Positions 22,895 through 33,691 of a stretch of DNA of 64,000 bases are shown here, one piece after another (the first letter of the stretch is position 1; every line of letters starts with the position of its first letter). Both the position numbers and the translations under genes were made by a program. The stretch lies in assembly GCA_946902985.2 (NCBI GenBank), contig OX336389.2, forward strand, positions 173,176,704 to 173,240,703, written 5' to 3'. The stretch is from Meconema thalassinum (lineage: Eukaryota; Arthropoda; Insecta; Orthoptera; Tettigoniidae). The notes beneath the pieces are model-generated. The model searched no databases. It saw only the letters and a program-made list of their open reading frames with translations, and had not been told where the DNA came from.

Positions 22895-24300
22895 CTATGG
22901 TGTCACACCTCTACTCGACACTCTATGACCTAAAAATGTCACTTCTGACTAACAGAATGACGACTTAGACAGCTTCAAAGTGAACCCTGCCTGATCTAAC
23001 TTCTGAAAAAATATATTTAAATGACGTAGATGCTCCTCAAAACTGCGTGAACTAATTACCATATCATCTATGTAAATGGTTACAAACTCTCCTGTGTCAT
23101 CCCCTAATGCGATGTTTAAAGCCCTAATTAAAGCTGCTGAACTACTCTTTAACCCATAAGGTACCCTGCAAAACTGATAAAGGTTATATTTATGACTAAA
23201 AGCTGTAAATGGTCTATCTTCGTACATAAGTGGCACTTGCCAAAAACTGGAACTCATATCTACACAAGTTTAATACTTCTTTCCCTCAAATGTTTGCATT
23301 AATTCCTCTATTGACATAGATTTCAGCTGATCTGAACTAATTCTACTGTTAACCAAACGAGCGTCTAAACAAATACAAACTGTGCCGTCGGCCTTGGGTA
23401 CCGTGTTCAAAGAATTAACATAAGGACAGTTAGAGTGCTCAATAATCCCATCTTCAAGCATCTGGTTAATTTGTGCCTCAACTGCACTCTGATAAGCGAA
23501 AGGTACAGGATATCTATGTCCTGTGAATACTGACCTATCAATAACGTTCAATGAATGTGTATAGCAATTGGCCATACCAATGCGATCCTCAAAAACTCTC
23601 CTATTACACAATAACACATCATAGAGCCGAACACACTGTTCCACCTCTATATTTCCCTGAAATGCAGCATCACGTAACGAGTCCTCTAGACTTCCGTTCG
23701 TAATCACACTGCCCACTAAACATGGAGAACCCCGCTCTACGGCTGGCGATATCTCATTTAAAGTACAAATCACACCTACAATACTACTTCTCTGAACGCT
23801 ACTTCTACTTCAGAATCTCCCCATTTAAATTTCAAACTCCCTACATCATAACATAAGTTACCAGACACTCTACTTAGCCACTCTGAACCCAAGATAACAC
23901 TGAATACTAAATTTGGAATTACAAGGCAAATCTGCTTCTCTACATGATTATTAATTTTAATGTCTACTAAAACTTGCTTAGAAATTACTTTAGACCTCTT
24001 CCCAACAGCTGTGATAACAAAAGGGCTTTTAATTGGCATCTCCTCAAAATTTACTCCAGTTCCTTTCATTTTATCATAAAATGCACTACTTATGCAACTC
24101 TTCATACAACCACTATCAATTAAAACATCTGTGTACGCCTCGGACACGTTAAATTTAACTATGGGGCTCTTACTAACCACTTCCTGAATAATACCTTCAT
24201 CATTTAGTTCATGTAATAATTCATTTCTTACATTTAGGTCATAGGGTTCCTGTATAATTGTATGGACAGGGCATGCTACAGACTGAGATTCTGACCTTAC
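22895..24300 (-). pseudogene. Gypsy-type pol: protease and reverse transcriptase, broken
   Basis: Pol opens near 24300 in a different frame from gag, consistent with frameshifted expression. The aspartic protease has the active-site block VLIDSGCMKSCIS. A one-base shift near 23775 leads to the linker and RT: FAYQSAVEAQINQMLEDGII, PKADGTVCICLDARLVNSRI. A TAA at 23270-23272 falls in KY*TCVDMSSSFWQV. Then come FTAFSHKYNLYQFCRVPYGL and the catalytic YIDD (in TIYIDDMVISS). A further stop follows SKSSFC at about 22949, and RT ends at FLGHRVSSRGVTP (about 22895). The protease is readable throughout; the RT carries two stops. Confidence 0.85.
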
Positions 24301-26217
24301 TTCGCAGCCTGGTTCGCGTTTAAAGAACCGCTACAGCTGGCCGTAGTACTACTAACTACTGAACTGGTCTGGTTGTTCTGGGCTGTGTTGTCATTGTTTG
24401 GCTGTATATTACTACCACTAGGCTGTCCTCTTCCTTGACCCCTATTCTGGTTGTAATTATTGTTATTATAATTTCTCCCTTGATTTCCCCTGAAATCATT
24501 GTTTCTCCCTTGATTTCCCCTGTAATCATTGTTCCTCCCTTGATTTCCCCTGAAATCATTGTTCCTCCCTTGATACTGATTACCATAGCCATTTCCTCTG
24601 TTCTGATTTAGCTGATTATTATTATTTCTATTTTGAGCGTTGGCCCCTTCGCCACCGTTCCCTTGAACTTCTTGATGCCTGGCTTCATTAGGTCTATTAT
24701 TATTATTATTACCCTGGTTCCGATTGAAATTGTCCTCATAACCCCCTCTCCCTAGTGCATCAAATGTGCTTAACAAATTTTCTACTTGTGATATAGTCTT
24801 TACATTCTGGATACAAGCAGCCTCCTTGATCCTATAGGGAAAGTGCCTAAGTAGCCACCTTACCACATCACTTTCCTCCTTCAAGCCATCCAGATATTTA
24901 CACACTAATACCTGCCCTAAAAAGTATTCGGTCATGGTGGAGCTTCCTTTAGGGTTATATTTACCACACACTACTCCCTCACGATGCTGCGACTGAATAA
25001 CCTCATTCCAGAACTTTTCACAGAATTTCATTTTAAAATCATTAATATCAGTAAACTTGTCTCTGTAGACAGCAAACCAATTCCTCGTTTCCCCCCACAA
25101 ACACTTGTTCTAAAATTTCAACTACCTGGCACCACTCAATACTACCATTTTCCAACCTCTCCCCGAATTTATTTTCTATATTATTCATGAACTCCATTGG
25201 GCACCCCTGTCGATTGCTGAACTTACCCAGTTCTACCTCCCTGTGTGTGCTATTCACAAAAACTGGCCTATTCTGACTATTTTCTTGCCTGATCCTAGCT
25301 TTTAATTTTAACTCTAATTCTGCGATTTTCTCCTCAGCCTTCCTCTCAATACTGTTTACTGTTAATTTAATGTTTCCTTCTGATTCTTCTACTTTATCAT
25401 ATAGCTTTGCTTGTTTCTCCTCAATCTTGCTAATGCTCTCTCTATTACTCTCTCTTAAATCATTTACTTCTGCAACTATTTGTGAGTGGACTTTCTCAAT
25501 TCTACTCCCCAGCTGTTCCTTAACCTCTTTAGTTGCTACCTGAATTTTGTCAATTTCTCCCCCCAATTGCTTTTTGACCTGCTGTGTTTCCAGTTGCACT
25601 AGTTCTTTTAAATTTTCAGCCTGTGTACTGATTCTAATTTCTAACTCCTCCTGTACTTTTCCTAATTTCTTGTCTACATCTGCAATGATCTCTTTAACCT
25701 TCTCTTCCATTACTCCTCTGATTTCTCCTCTAATCTGCTCCATTTTCACACTAATTTCCTTGTTGTTCTTATCTAATTTTGCATTATTCTGTTCTAATTT
25801 TTTATTTAAAGCTTCTGTACTTTCTTTATTTTCCCTACTGTTTTGTTCTAATTTAGCGTTGTTTTGTTTCAGTTTAGCATTTAAAGCGTCTGTATTTTCT
25901 TTATTTTCCCTACTGTTTTGTTCTAATTTAGCGTTGTTTTGTTCCAGTTTAGCATTTAAAGCGTCTGTACTTTCTTTATTTTCCCTACTGTTTTGTTCTA
26001 ATTTTGCATTTAAGGCATCACTACTAACTTTGTTCTGATACATGAACTCGAGAAGTAAAGTTTTTAATTCTGGTTGGCCGCCTACACTCCCTGTTTAAGT
26101 ATCGGGATTTACCTCCGCTACCCCGGTACTACCATCACTCGACATACTGCTCGTATCATCACTCTCCAGTTGATGACCACTACGTAACCTCATCTGTCTT
26201 TCTTTCTCATCCCCCAT
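24297..26217 (-). pseudogene. Gypsy-type gag with coiled coil and RG-rich tail, broken
   Basis: The likely start is the ATG at 26217 (MGDEKERQMRLRSGHQLESD). A TAA interrupts at 26095-26097, and a one-base shift in a G run near 25090 separates two long frames. The N-terminal half is a coiled coil built on repeats of ALNAKLEQNNAKLEQNSREN (26040-25750), a likely oligomerisation region. The second frame has the capsid-like block WFAVYRDKFTDINDFKMKF. It ends with four near-identical GRNND(F/Y)RGNQ units and an Asn/Gly-rich tail. No CCHC knuckle is present; the RG-rich tail may bind RNA instead. Inside a virus-like particle it would package the element RNA. Confidence 0.8.
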
Positions 26218-26304
26218 AATGATATACACTGATACAGACAAATAACCCCCAAAATACAGGCACAGAAATATATACCCTTCTCCTTCCACCAATGTTATTA
26301 GGTT

Positions 26305-26407
26305 TTCAGCCCCAAGTTGTCGGCGACAAATGAAACGGTTTCTATAGCCCTCACTGTTGGGCGACAAGTGTAGCATTTTTGCTAGCCCCTAACTGTTGGG
26401 TGATAAA
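26305..26407 (-). promoter_or_regulatory. Primer-binding-site region with three tandem PBS-like units
   Basis: Directly inside the 5' LTR, reverse strand, three imperfect ~38-bp units appear. Their cores are ATCACCCAACAGTTAGGGGC, GTCGCCCAACAGTGAGGGC and GTCGCCGACAACTTGGGGC. Many insect and retroviral elements use a TGGCGCCC-type tRNA primer site at this position, and these cores resemble it. Which unit primes, if any, cannot be told from sequence. Confidence 0.5.
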
Positions 26408-27757
26408 TGTAACTGTTTACCTTTGCCTAAGCTATGTTGTTTTAATGGGCGCCAAGACCTCAACCCAATGTTGAAATCTAAATTTGTATTTAACAACGTC
26501 TAGCTCTGGGAGAACACCTTCAAGAATCTATTCACTCAGATCGTGGTATGATTTGATCATTAACCCAACAAACAATTGTATCAGGAGAAGGAATTGGTCT
26601 ATATCTAATGCTACCTACTGAAAGCAAAGATTGCATTGTAAAAGAAATGAATTTATTATATAAAACAAGTATTGCAAAATTAATAATAATATTAAGTATA
26701 AAATTTAAATTGGAGCGTTGCGATTTTAATATTACCGATAGAAAATTACGTGAAAACGGAGTCTGATAAATTATTGATTTTACTCTTATTCCCAAGCTAT
26801 GAAGTTACTGAAATATTGAATAGAAAACAAAGAGAAACGAGAGATTGCGTATTTCTGCGTCATTTGCGCTTACCACTGGAAATGGCCGAAGCCTTTCCCT
26901 CGTACTGGATGATGCTGTGAGCTTCCCACAGTCTCCTGGACGTCGTCATCTCGGTCGATATTTGATGATATACTTGTAGATTTGGTGACTTTATGGTCCT
27001 AACATCGGAGCCATACCCTCGTACAACCACACTGGTTAAGTTTTAAACAGATAGTTCTCCACTCCACGGAACATCGGAGCGACACGCACTTGCAACCGTA
27101 CTAGTCAAGTCTTTCACAGATTGTCCTCGTTCCACGGAACATCGGAGCGACTCCCGCGTGCAACCATACTCGGCAAGTTCTACACAGATTGTCCTCGTTC
27201 CACGTCGCGCCGAACGATATATGCACACGTCAGCTCCCCACCTCGGTACCGACTTCCAGCTTACGTGGTCTCCACTGATTGGCTGCTCCCCACGTGCTAC
27301 TTCCCCTTCTCTGGCTCATTGCACACGGCGCGCGGATGATGAAGTCGATTTCCGTTCCAACTGTCCGCCTTTTCTTGACGCTGCGACCCAAGCTTGCGTA
27401 ATACTTCTTGACAAGAATCAGCCTGTATCTGAATTTCCAGTGAGTCATGTCTCTCATAATATCCTAACTGACGAAACTCCGTAAAATTCCGTAATCACAT
27501 AATTTTCTATGATATTGTCGTTCGTAATAATTTGCTTGATAGTGTTTTCTAAGACATAGAAAACCTATCTGTATGCTTATAATTTTTATAAAATGCTCCG
27601 AAAATATCTTAATAATAATTATAATAAATTAATAATAATAATAATAAATTAACATGAAAAATTCTCTTGGCCGAACAATTTCCGCGTAAATAAATATAGA
27701 ATGGCTTCCTACTGACTTATGCCAGTGGCATAAAATCCCCTCGAAAAACACGTTACA
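26408..27757 (-). repeat. 5' LTR
   Basis: A 1350-bp repeat nearly identical to 20231-21578. Element strand, it starts TGTAACGTG at 27757. Promoter and polyadenylation signals should lie inside; I could not place them with confidence. Confidence 0.9.
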
Positions 27758-27829
27758 ATGTGTGTAATATTTCACTGTAATTGTTTTTTGTAATAGTAAA
27801 ATTTGTTAGATCGAGACCAATGGGTTTTG

Positions 27830-28550
27830 CATGGACCAATAATTATTAGGTAGAGCGGCCCGCCACGTTAGCCGTGTATACACTTTTGGTTTTTGTCACA
27901 TACAGTAGGGTATTCGCGCATCAATAATCTTTATCCAGACCAGGTCTATGTGGTATATTTTGTATCTCACATGTTGGTAACAGTAGTGACATCAGCATGA
28001 GCAAGAATTGGTACCAGTTGAAGAGACCTCATCCACCCGCTGTCATTGAATTATCAAGAAATAGAAAAACTTATTTACGTAATTTAAAACATATTCCCGG
28101 TGCAGTAGTGATCATGGTTAGTAATTTGTATTGAGAATGTCACCCAGAAGATGAAAATTAATTCTGAATGAGACCAGAACGTAGCTTTTATACTTGCATC
28201 AGATGACATTGTGGCTTTCATCTTCTAGGGTATATTACCAATTCAAATTAGTAACCATAGTCATTACTGCACCTGAAATATATGCTAAACTACATAAATA
28301 TGAGCTTTTATTTATTGATCTTTTAACAACGGCAGCCATGTTCCGACGGCAAATGAATCTCATTGAGTCAACAAGGTGCACACATTATTGCCAACATGTG
28401 GGATACAAAATACACCACACTAATTAAAGATTAGGTACGCGACAACGCCACTGTGCGTGCAAGGGTGTATGCATGGTTAACGCGCGCACCCATGCTAGAC
28501 CAATTTTTATATGTATTACATGCATGACAACGTACATTTTTCTTGTCAGG
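27830..28550. repeat. Fold-back element with ~340-bp inverted arms
   Basis: The left half and the inverted right half share a series of blocks: GCGCATCAATAATCTTTA, GTGGTATATTTTGTATCTCA, CACATGTTGG, GTGCAGTAGTGATCATGGTT and the AGAAGATGAAA near the centre (about 28150-28230). Each has a diverged inverse between 28200 and 28545. It encodes no protein. The exact ends and target-site duplication are unclear. A related left-arm piece lies at 47150-47310. Confidence 0.65.
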
Positions 28551-30560
28551 GACATCATTGCACCTTCACCGACACTCCCCATGGTCTCAAAAGCAGCTGT
28601 GTACGGTATAGCAACTCTGGGCAGTGCTTCGACTAAAATACTTGTATACCCATACTCCTATTTTCTAATTTGTTCCCCTAGGGAAAAAAGAATTTTCCAT
28701 TTTGAAGTACCTTAATTATGTGTTCCTTCTTATTTAGGCACCTGATGGGGATGTATATTCTGCAATATGGAGGTCACGTTTACAAAAATCCGGGATTCTG
28801 GTCGCTCAACATATTCTGATTCAGTCCAGTGAGAGATTTACAAGTTGTTTGAAGCAATTCTTTCCAACGATGAGACATTCAACCCTCGACTGACCATATC
28901 GGCAAAGTTGAGGGAGATCGCCTTACCAGTGGAAGCAGCCACACAATCTGCCCCAGCAACTCTTCAAGTTCGAAGTCCCCAGGGGGAAGGAGCGATCTAA
29001 GAAGCAGACCAAGTATAGCAAAGATGGAGCTATATAGACAAGTCCTTGCTGACACTGGGGCTTAGAAGTTGAAGTTGTGCTGCCTACGGCAGGCAGTTGC
29101 TAGAGGGAATGAACTGTCCCAACAATGCAACAAATATTTTCACAAGATAAATGATTTGGTGGGAAAAATTAGTTTAATTTGTGAAAAAAATGAAGTGTTG
29201 GTTTAGCTGTAAATTGTACAACCTACTTACGTTTTCTATTTGTAGCAATGCCATTTGCAATATTTATTTAGGGTAATTAGGTTTAGTGTTGGTTAGGCAA
29301 CTTCGTCTCTGGGTTGTACTTCATTGCTTCCGCCTGCTGGTCACAAGTCCACATGAAGGAGGAGGTCCTTTATAAATAAACTTGATCACCTCGTGTTACA
29401 GTGACTAGTGTTCTCGGCTGTCGCCCCCAAATTCGATCAGAGTCGAACTGAAAAGTTATTTCAGTGTTGTTGAAGTTGTATAATAGAGCCAAGATGAACT
29501 CGCATCTTTTCTCTTGGGATGTGTGAGTAGCCTACTCGTGAATTTCATGCTGTCTCGTTTATATTTAAAATTATGAAACTTTTTCCTCTTCTAATTGTGT
29601 TTTTGTTGTTGTCTGTTGCATTAAGTGTCTCTAAAATGGCGATGGGATGGAACCAAGGTCTAAAAAGAGAAAAATTAACAATGAATTTTGAATAAATTTA
29701 TATTAATTAAGTTAATCAATGGTTTAAAAAATATGTTCATTTCAATTCTTTTTCTGGACACTCTATCTTATACCCGTATTACAAAATGTGGATAAACGAA
29801 TGGATAGATTACCAGGTAAGAGCACAATTAAATACAAATAGCTGGCATTGAATATTGCTGTAGTAAATATTTTCTGTCCATCTGTGAGCCAACATAGGGA
29901 AACCATTCCAAATGTTCAACCTTATTTTGAATCCATATCATTAAGGGCATGTATATTTCTCTTGCATTCCAATATTACAGTATTCTATGGTGAGTATCCG
30001 CCCTACCCTCAAGTTTTATAATATTAAAATAATCTATTTTCAGTCAGTCAACACAGCAATGTGGCCAATTAATGTCTTTCCGGTTAGTGTGACAAATTAA
30101 TCAGGCACATAAGTTACTGTGTTTAGCGACTGAAAATTGATTCTTTCTTAGATTACAAAGGCGACACTCAAGAATTTTTTTTGTAAAACTTGGTCAGGTC
30201 TTAGCTGATTGAATAGAGGACGTCTCCCCTAGCTGTGAAAACTTCCTATTAAATTTTCATTAACAGAATGCTTTTCAGTCAGTCAACATCATTCTGTCCA
30301 ATTAGTTTGGGAGAGGAGCAACAATTAATATTTTATCACCCAAACCTTAAAGAAATAGCTATTGTTGTTTTAAGGGGCGGAACTATGAGGTCATCTGCCC
30401 CTTTAAAGATTTATTTCAAGAATTAAGTTATTTATTACTTGACACATTTTTGTAGAAAAGAGTTTTTGTATATAAATTTTTAATCACATCTGATACGCTA
30501 CCTTATTGAAATATATGGGGGAATTAAATAACTGAAGGGCTTGGGGCAACATCGTTAGTT
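28551..30560. other. No gene recognised; SINE-like scraps
   Basis: There are only short frames. A GTTGTTTTAAGGGGCGGAAC block at about 30364-30385 matches a piece at 31416 and one at 54920, probably one SINE family. TTTCAGTCAGTCAACA occurs twice (about 30040 and 30275). 28770-29030 is less AT-rich with a broken open stretch, but no motif. Confidence 0.4.
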
Positions 30561-30566
30561 AGTTAG

Positions 30567-31230
30567 TTAATTCCTGCCGCTCCTTCCGGAGCATAGGGCC
30601 TTGGCGAAATTTCTCCACGCAGTACGGTTCCTGGCCATTCTCTTCACTTGACTCCAGTTCTTGTCCACCTCTGCAATTTCATTTTCGATCGTCCTCTTCC
30701 AGGTCTTCTTAGGTCGACCTCGCTTCCTGGCGCCTTGAGGATTCCAGTCTAGCGCCGCCCTCTCAATAGCTCCGTCCGGCTTCCTTAGTGTGTGACCAAT
30801 CCAGCGCCATTTCCTCTCCTTGATCTGGATGCTAATCGGTTGTTGATTGGTGACGGTTCAAAGATCTTCATTTGAGATTATGTCTGGCCACCTCACATTC
30901 ATGATGCGACGCAGACATCTGTTAATTAACACCTGTAGCTGGTTGTTGATCGGTTTTGTGACTTTCCATGTTTCACAGCCGTAGAGAAGAATCGACTTTA
31001 CGTTGCTATTGAAAAGGCGGAGCTTGGTCTTCCTGGAAATGTTTCTATTTCTCCAGATGGGGTAGAGCTGGACAAAGGCACCATTTGCCTTCCTGATACG
31101 GCTTCGAACATCTTCCTCTGCTCCCCCATCATTTGTGACTATACTTCCAAGGTAGAGGAAGGACTCAACTCGCTCAATGTCCTTTCCGTTGACTGTGATA
31201 TCCCTCATTTTCTTAATTTTAAGCTAATGC
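30567..31230 (-). pseudogene. 3' end of an RTE-like retrotransposon
   Basis: Reverse strand, from 31208: RVESFLYLGSIVTNDGGAEE, then SILLYGCETWKVT, RCLRRIMNVRWPDIISNEDL, a TGA at about 30855-30857, then ERKWRWIGHTLRKPDGAIER, GARKRGRPKKTWKRTIENEI and a stop at 30567. This is the RT thumb and C-terminal tail of RTE-like elements. Only one nonsense codon breaks the ~210 codons. A (TAAC)n tail follows (about 30555-30570). The element is heavily 5' truncated. Confidence 0.75.
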
Positions 31231-31680
31231 AAAATAGCTTGCCAATAGCCTTGCACTACAATTATTTACATACATTGCTGTGTTTTACCACTAAGGGCTA
31301 CAGTAATATGAACAAACTTGTTTGATTGGATTTTATGGAAATAATACATGTTAATTTTGTGGGTTATGATGCCCCAAACAATTGGCTTGTTTGATAGTAG
31401 GGTATTCAATGATAATTGTTGTTTTAAAGGGTGGAACAGAGAGGTAATCTTCCGCACGTAACACGTAGGAGAGACAATTTTTATTTCTTTACAAATTTAG
31501 GCGGACGTTTAAATAAGAAATCAGCCTAATATTAATAGCCTAAGACTAATAATTAGTGGACTAGCCTACAATAAAATTGAATTTCAAAAGAAGAGTTATT
31601 CTTATCGTCAGGATGTCAACCCCTTATTATTCCCGTTTATAACAATTTTGGGTACTATTAGAAGGTAATGTCCTGGTATT
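31231..31680. other. No gene recognised
   Basis: AT-rich, with a SINE-like GTTGTTTTAAAGGGTGGAAC at about 31419-31438. Nothing else. Confidence 0.4.
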
Positions 31681-31689
31681 TGCCTGGAC

Positions 31690-31805
31690 CTGAAGATTGG
31701 AAACCACTGAAAACCATTTACATGACGGCCGACTGTGAGATTTGAACTCACGTCTCCTGAGTCCGCAGATAGCTTGGCTCCACGGCCTAGCGCCGCGCAT
31801 TAACA
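31690..31805 (-). mobile_element. tRNA-like SINE fragment
   Basis: Reverse strand, a B-box-like GAGTTCAAATCTC follows a TAGGCCGTGGAGCC-type A-box region by ~35 bp, as in tRNA-derived SINEs. Target-site duplications were not found. Confidence 0.5.
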
Positions 31806-31929
31806 AGGGTGTCTACAGCTCTGTCACTTAAAACTTATTATTTTCTATGTATTTATCTAAGACCAATAAGTATGGTAGCTTCAAAGGAACTCTGTGCATT
31901 GCTCAAAGTTCCCGCGTCAGCTTGTAGCA

Positions 31930-32024
31930 AAGCGTTCAGGCGGGCTCACACTTGCTAGCCTAGCAACAAGTCAGCAGGCACCTAGCAGGTTAGCAGATTG
32001 CTGAGCCCGCTGAACGCGCCCAAT
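31930..32024 (-). repeat. Harbinger-like transposon end (right)
   Basis: The end reads, inverted, TTGGGCGCGTTCAGCGGGCT, pairing with the left end at 16301. A second, inverted GCGTTCAGGCGGGCTCAC at 31931-31948 makes this 95-bp piece a hairpin, with GCTAGC-type subterminal repeats between. The piece may be one end of a 15.7-kb composite or a separate fragment. Confidence 0.5.
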
Positions 32025-32039
32025 TACGTATGACGGGTA

Positions 32040-32115
32040 TGTGCTACTGTGGTGCAATCTGTACAGAAGCTATTGGGCGAAGAGGCAACTGTGTCCAGCA
32101 ATCTTACTAAAACAA
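32040..32115 (+). repeat. Short dispersed repeat with (AAC)n tail
   Basis: GCTACTGT..., TATTGGGCGAAGAGGC, CTGTGTCCAGCAA and AAACAACAACG recur in the same order at 42305-42395. The (AAC)n end resembles RTE-mobilised SINE tails. It may also be the first part of the I-clade copy 3 leader. Confidence 0.45.
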
Positions 32116-32305
32116 CAACGAACCAGTCGCTCGTCCGCTGTGAACGCAGTAACATATCCGTCGCTTTCGTCTGGTGTTTGTGTGTGCGGTGAGCGGTGTG
32201 GTGTGCGATTTGCTATCCATATTTAAGTGTGTTGTTTCGTCTTTGTTTCCTTGTGCTTGGTGACGATTTATGTAAGTACTATACATTCGGAAATTCTTCG
32301 CCGCA

Positions 32306-33691
32306 ATGTCGGAGAAGAGTGGGGGAGGTCAAATAGGCCTCCCACCGGATAATCCATCGGCGGTTATTATTGATGGTTACGCCAACATTGAATCAATGCA
32401 TATTGTGGATGAACATGAGAACAGTAAAATGTCGGAAGTTCGGGCTATTCCTGTGGTCCAAACCCCTGTACAACCTCGTACCCCTCCTAGTGACTATCGC
32501 TACTACTCAAATCATACGGGACCGTATATAGTTTTCGTTCAAGGCGTTGAGCCTCAAGCGATTGGACATTTGCATCGAATGGCTTTGGGACGTTTGTTTT
32601 ATGAACGTAAAATCCCAGGAATTCAAGAAATCCAACGAAAAGGGCGCAATCGGGTTCAAGTTCAATTTAAGTCACTTCGAGATGCCAATTCATTTTTGGA
32701 ACATCCGGTGTTAAAGGATAGAAATCTAATGGCCTTTATACCATCGTCAAGCATACAACGAGTGGGACTCATTCGGGGGGTAGATACCTCCTTTACGCAG
32801 GAGGAACTAATGCGTTTCATTGACTCTCCCGTACCTATCGTTCGTTTACAACGTTTTTTTCGTACTAAAACCGTAGATGGAAAATCGGAAAAAATAGCAA
32901 CGGGCACCGTGAATTTTTTTTTCGAAACTCAAAACTTGCCTACTCATGTCAGCATCTTCAATGTTCTCTTAGAAGTAAGTTTGTACATTTTTTCACCTCT
33001 TCGATGTCAGAAGTGCCAGAGGTACGGGCATGTGCAACTTCACTGTCGGGCTCGGGGACCTAGATGTGGACAATGTGCGCAGGAGCATTTAACGAGTGAC
33101 TGCAAAGAAGTGATATTCAAGTGCGTTAATTGTCAAGGCAATCATATGGCAGGGGCGGTGCGCTGTGAGGTGCATCAGCAGCAAATAGAGATAAAGAGGC
33201 TGATGTGTACTGAAAACAAATCATATAATGAAATTGTGAAGCGCCAGACAAGTACCCCTTTTCACCCTTTAGCACTCCCCCAACAATTCCCCCCTTTGGC
33301 AGCTTCATCTAGTGGGCAACATTTTGATCCTCCGCGTAAGCGTAAATTTACAGAGTTGGTACATCCGGCTCCGAAATTGATTACACCCTTGGGATATGAT
33401 AGGTCGGCATATCTGCAACTTATAGAAACCCCAACCGTGGAACGGATATCACCACTTGAGAAGCCCAGCGAACCGGGCACATCCGGTGTCCGGCGACTGG
33501 AGCCCGATTCGGGGCCCGATAAATCTGCTCCTACTCAAAAAATCCTAGACGAATTTACAGAACTCATGGATCTTTTCGGCCACAATGCACAGTGGGCGCA
33601 CTGTGTTAAAAAGTTATTAGATAAAATACTGCCATTACTTCCACCCCTCGAAAAACCACTAACACGGGGCACTGGTGCAGTTTGTCAATAG
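32306..33691 (+). CDS. I-clade ORF1 protein (gag-like, three zinc knuckles), intact
   Basis: An uninterrupted 461-codon frame starting MSEKSGGGQIGLPPDN. ORF1 proteins bind the element RNA and accompany it to the nucleus. The N-terminal third is acidic. A central block (about residues 70-230: FVQGVEPQAIGHLHRMALGR, RNRVQVQFKSLRDANSFLEH, GTVNFFFETQNLPTHVSIFN) is probably an RNA-recognition-like fold, by inference. Knuckles follow at about 235-290: CQKCQRYGHVQLHC, CGQCAQEHLTSDC and CVNCQGNHMAGAVRC. A basic PPRKRKFTE could be a nuclear signal. The end (ILDEFTELMDLFGHNAQWAH) is conserved in all three copies. The start is set by alignment with copy 2. Confidence 0.9.
   Translation: MSEKSGGGQIGLPPDNPSAVIIDGYANIESMHIVDEHENSKMSEVRAIPVVQTPVQPRTPPSDYRYYSNHTGPYIVFVQGVEPQAIGHLHRMALGRLFYERKIPGIQEIQRKGRNRVQVQFKSLRDANSFLEHPVLKDRNLMAFIPSSSIQRVGLIRGVDTSFTQEELMRFIDSPVPIVRLQRFFRTKTVDGKSEKIATGTVNFFFETQNLPTHVSIFNVLLEVSLYIFSPLRCQKCQRYGHVQLHCRARGPRCGQCAQEHLTSDCKEVIFKCVNCQGNHMAGAVRCEVHQQQIEIKRLMCTENKSYNEIVKRQTSTPFHPLALPQQFPPLAASSSGQHFDPPRKRKFTELVHPAPKLITPLGYDRSAYLQLIETPTVERISPLEKPSEPGTSGVRRLEPDSGPDKSAPTQKILDEFTELMDLFGHNAQWAHCVKKLLDKILPLLPPLEKPLTRGTGAVCQ

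Larger units (their letters stand above)
20121..27769 (-). mobile_element. Ty3/gypsy-type LTR retrotransposon, internally deleted
   Basis: Two ~1.35-kb direct repeats (20231-21578 and 26408-27757) bracket a reverse-strand gag, protease, RT and integrase tail. LTR ends are TGTAAC...GTTACA. The LTRs differ at only about a dozen positions by eye, so insertion is recent, yet the coding part is broken. RNase H and most of integrase are missing, so this is a non-autonomous derivative. A 12-bp sequence ATGTGTGTAATA flanks both sides (20121-20132, 27758-27769). On the left it is separated from the LTR by ~98 bp of extra repeats. See the findings. Confidence 0.85.

Noticed and set aside
24450..24590. 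Possible CRISPR-like short repeats
   Set aside because: The ~33-bp repeats encode the gag GRNND(F/Y)RGNQ units; there are no spacers, and the genome is eukaryotic.
25547..26038. 163-aa Ser/Leu-rich frame on the + strand
   Set aside because: It is the shadow of the reverse-strand gag coiled-coil repeats.
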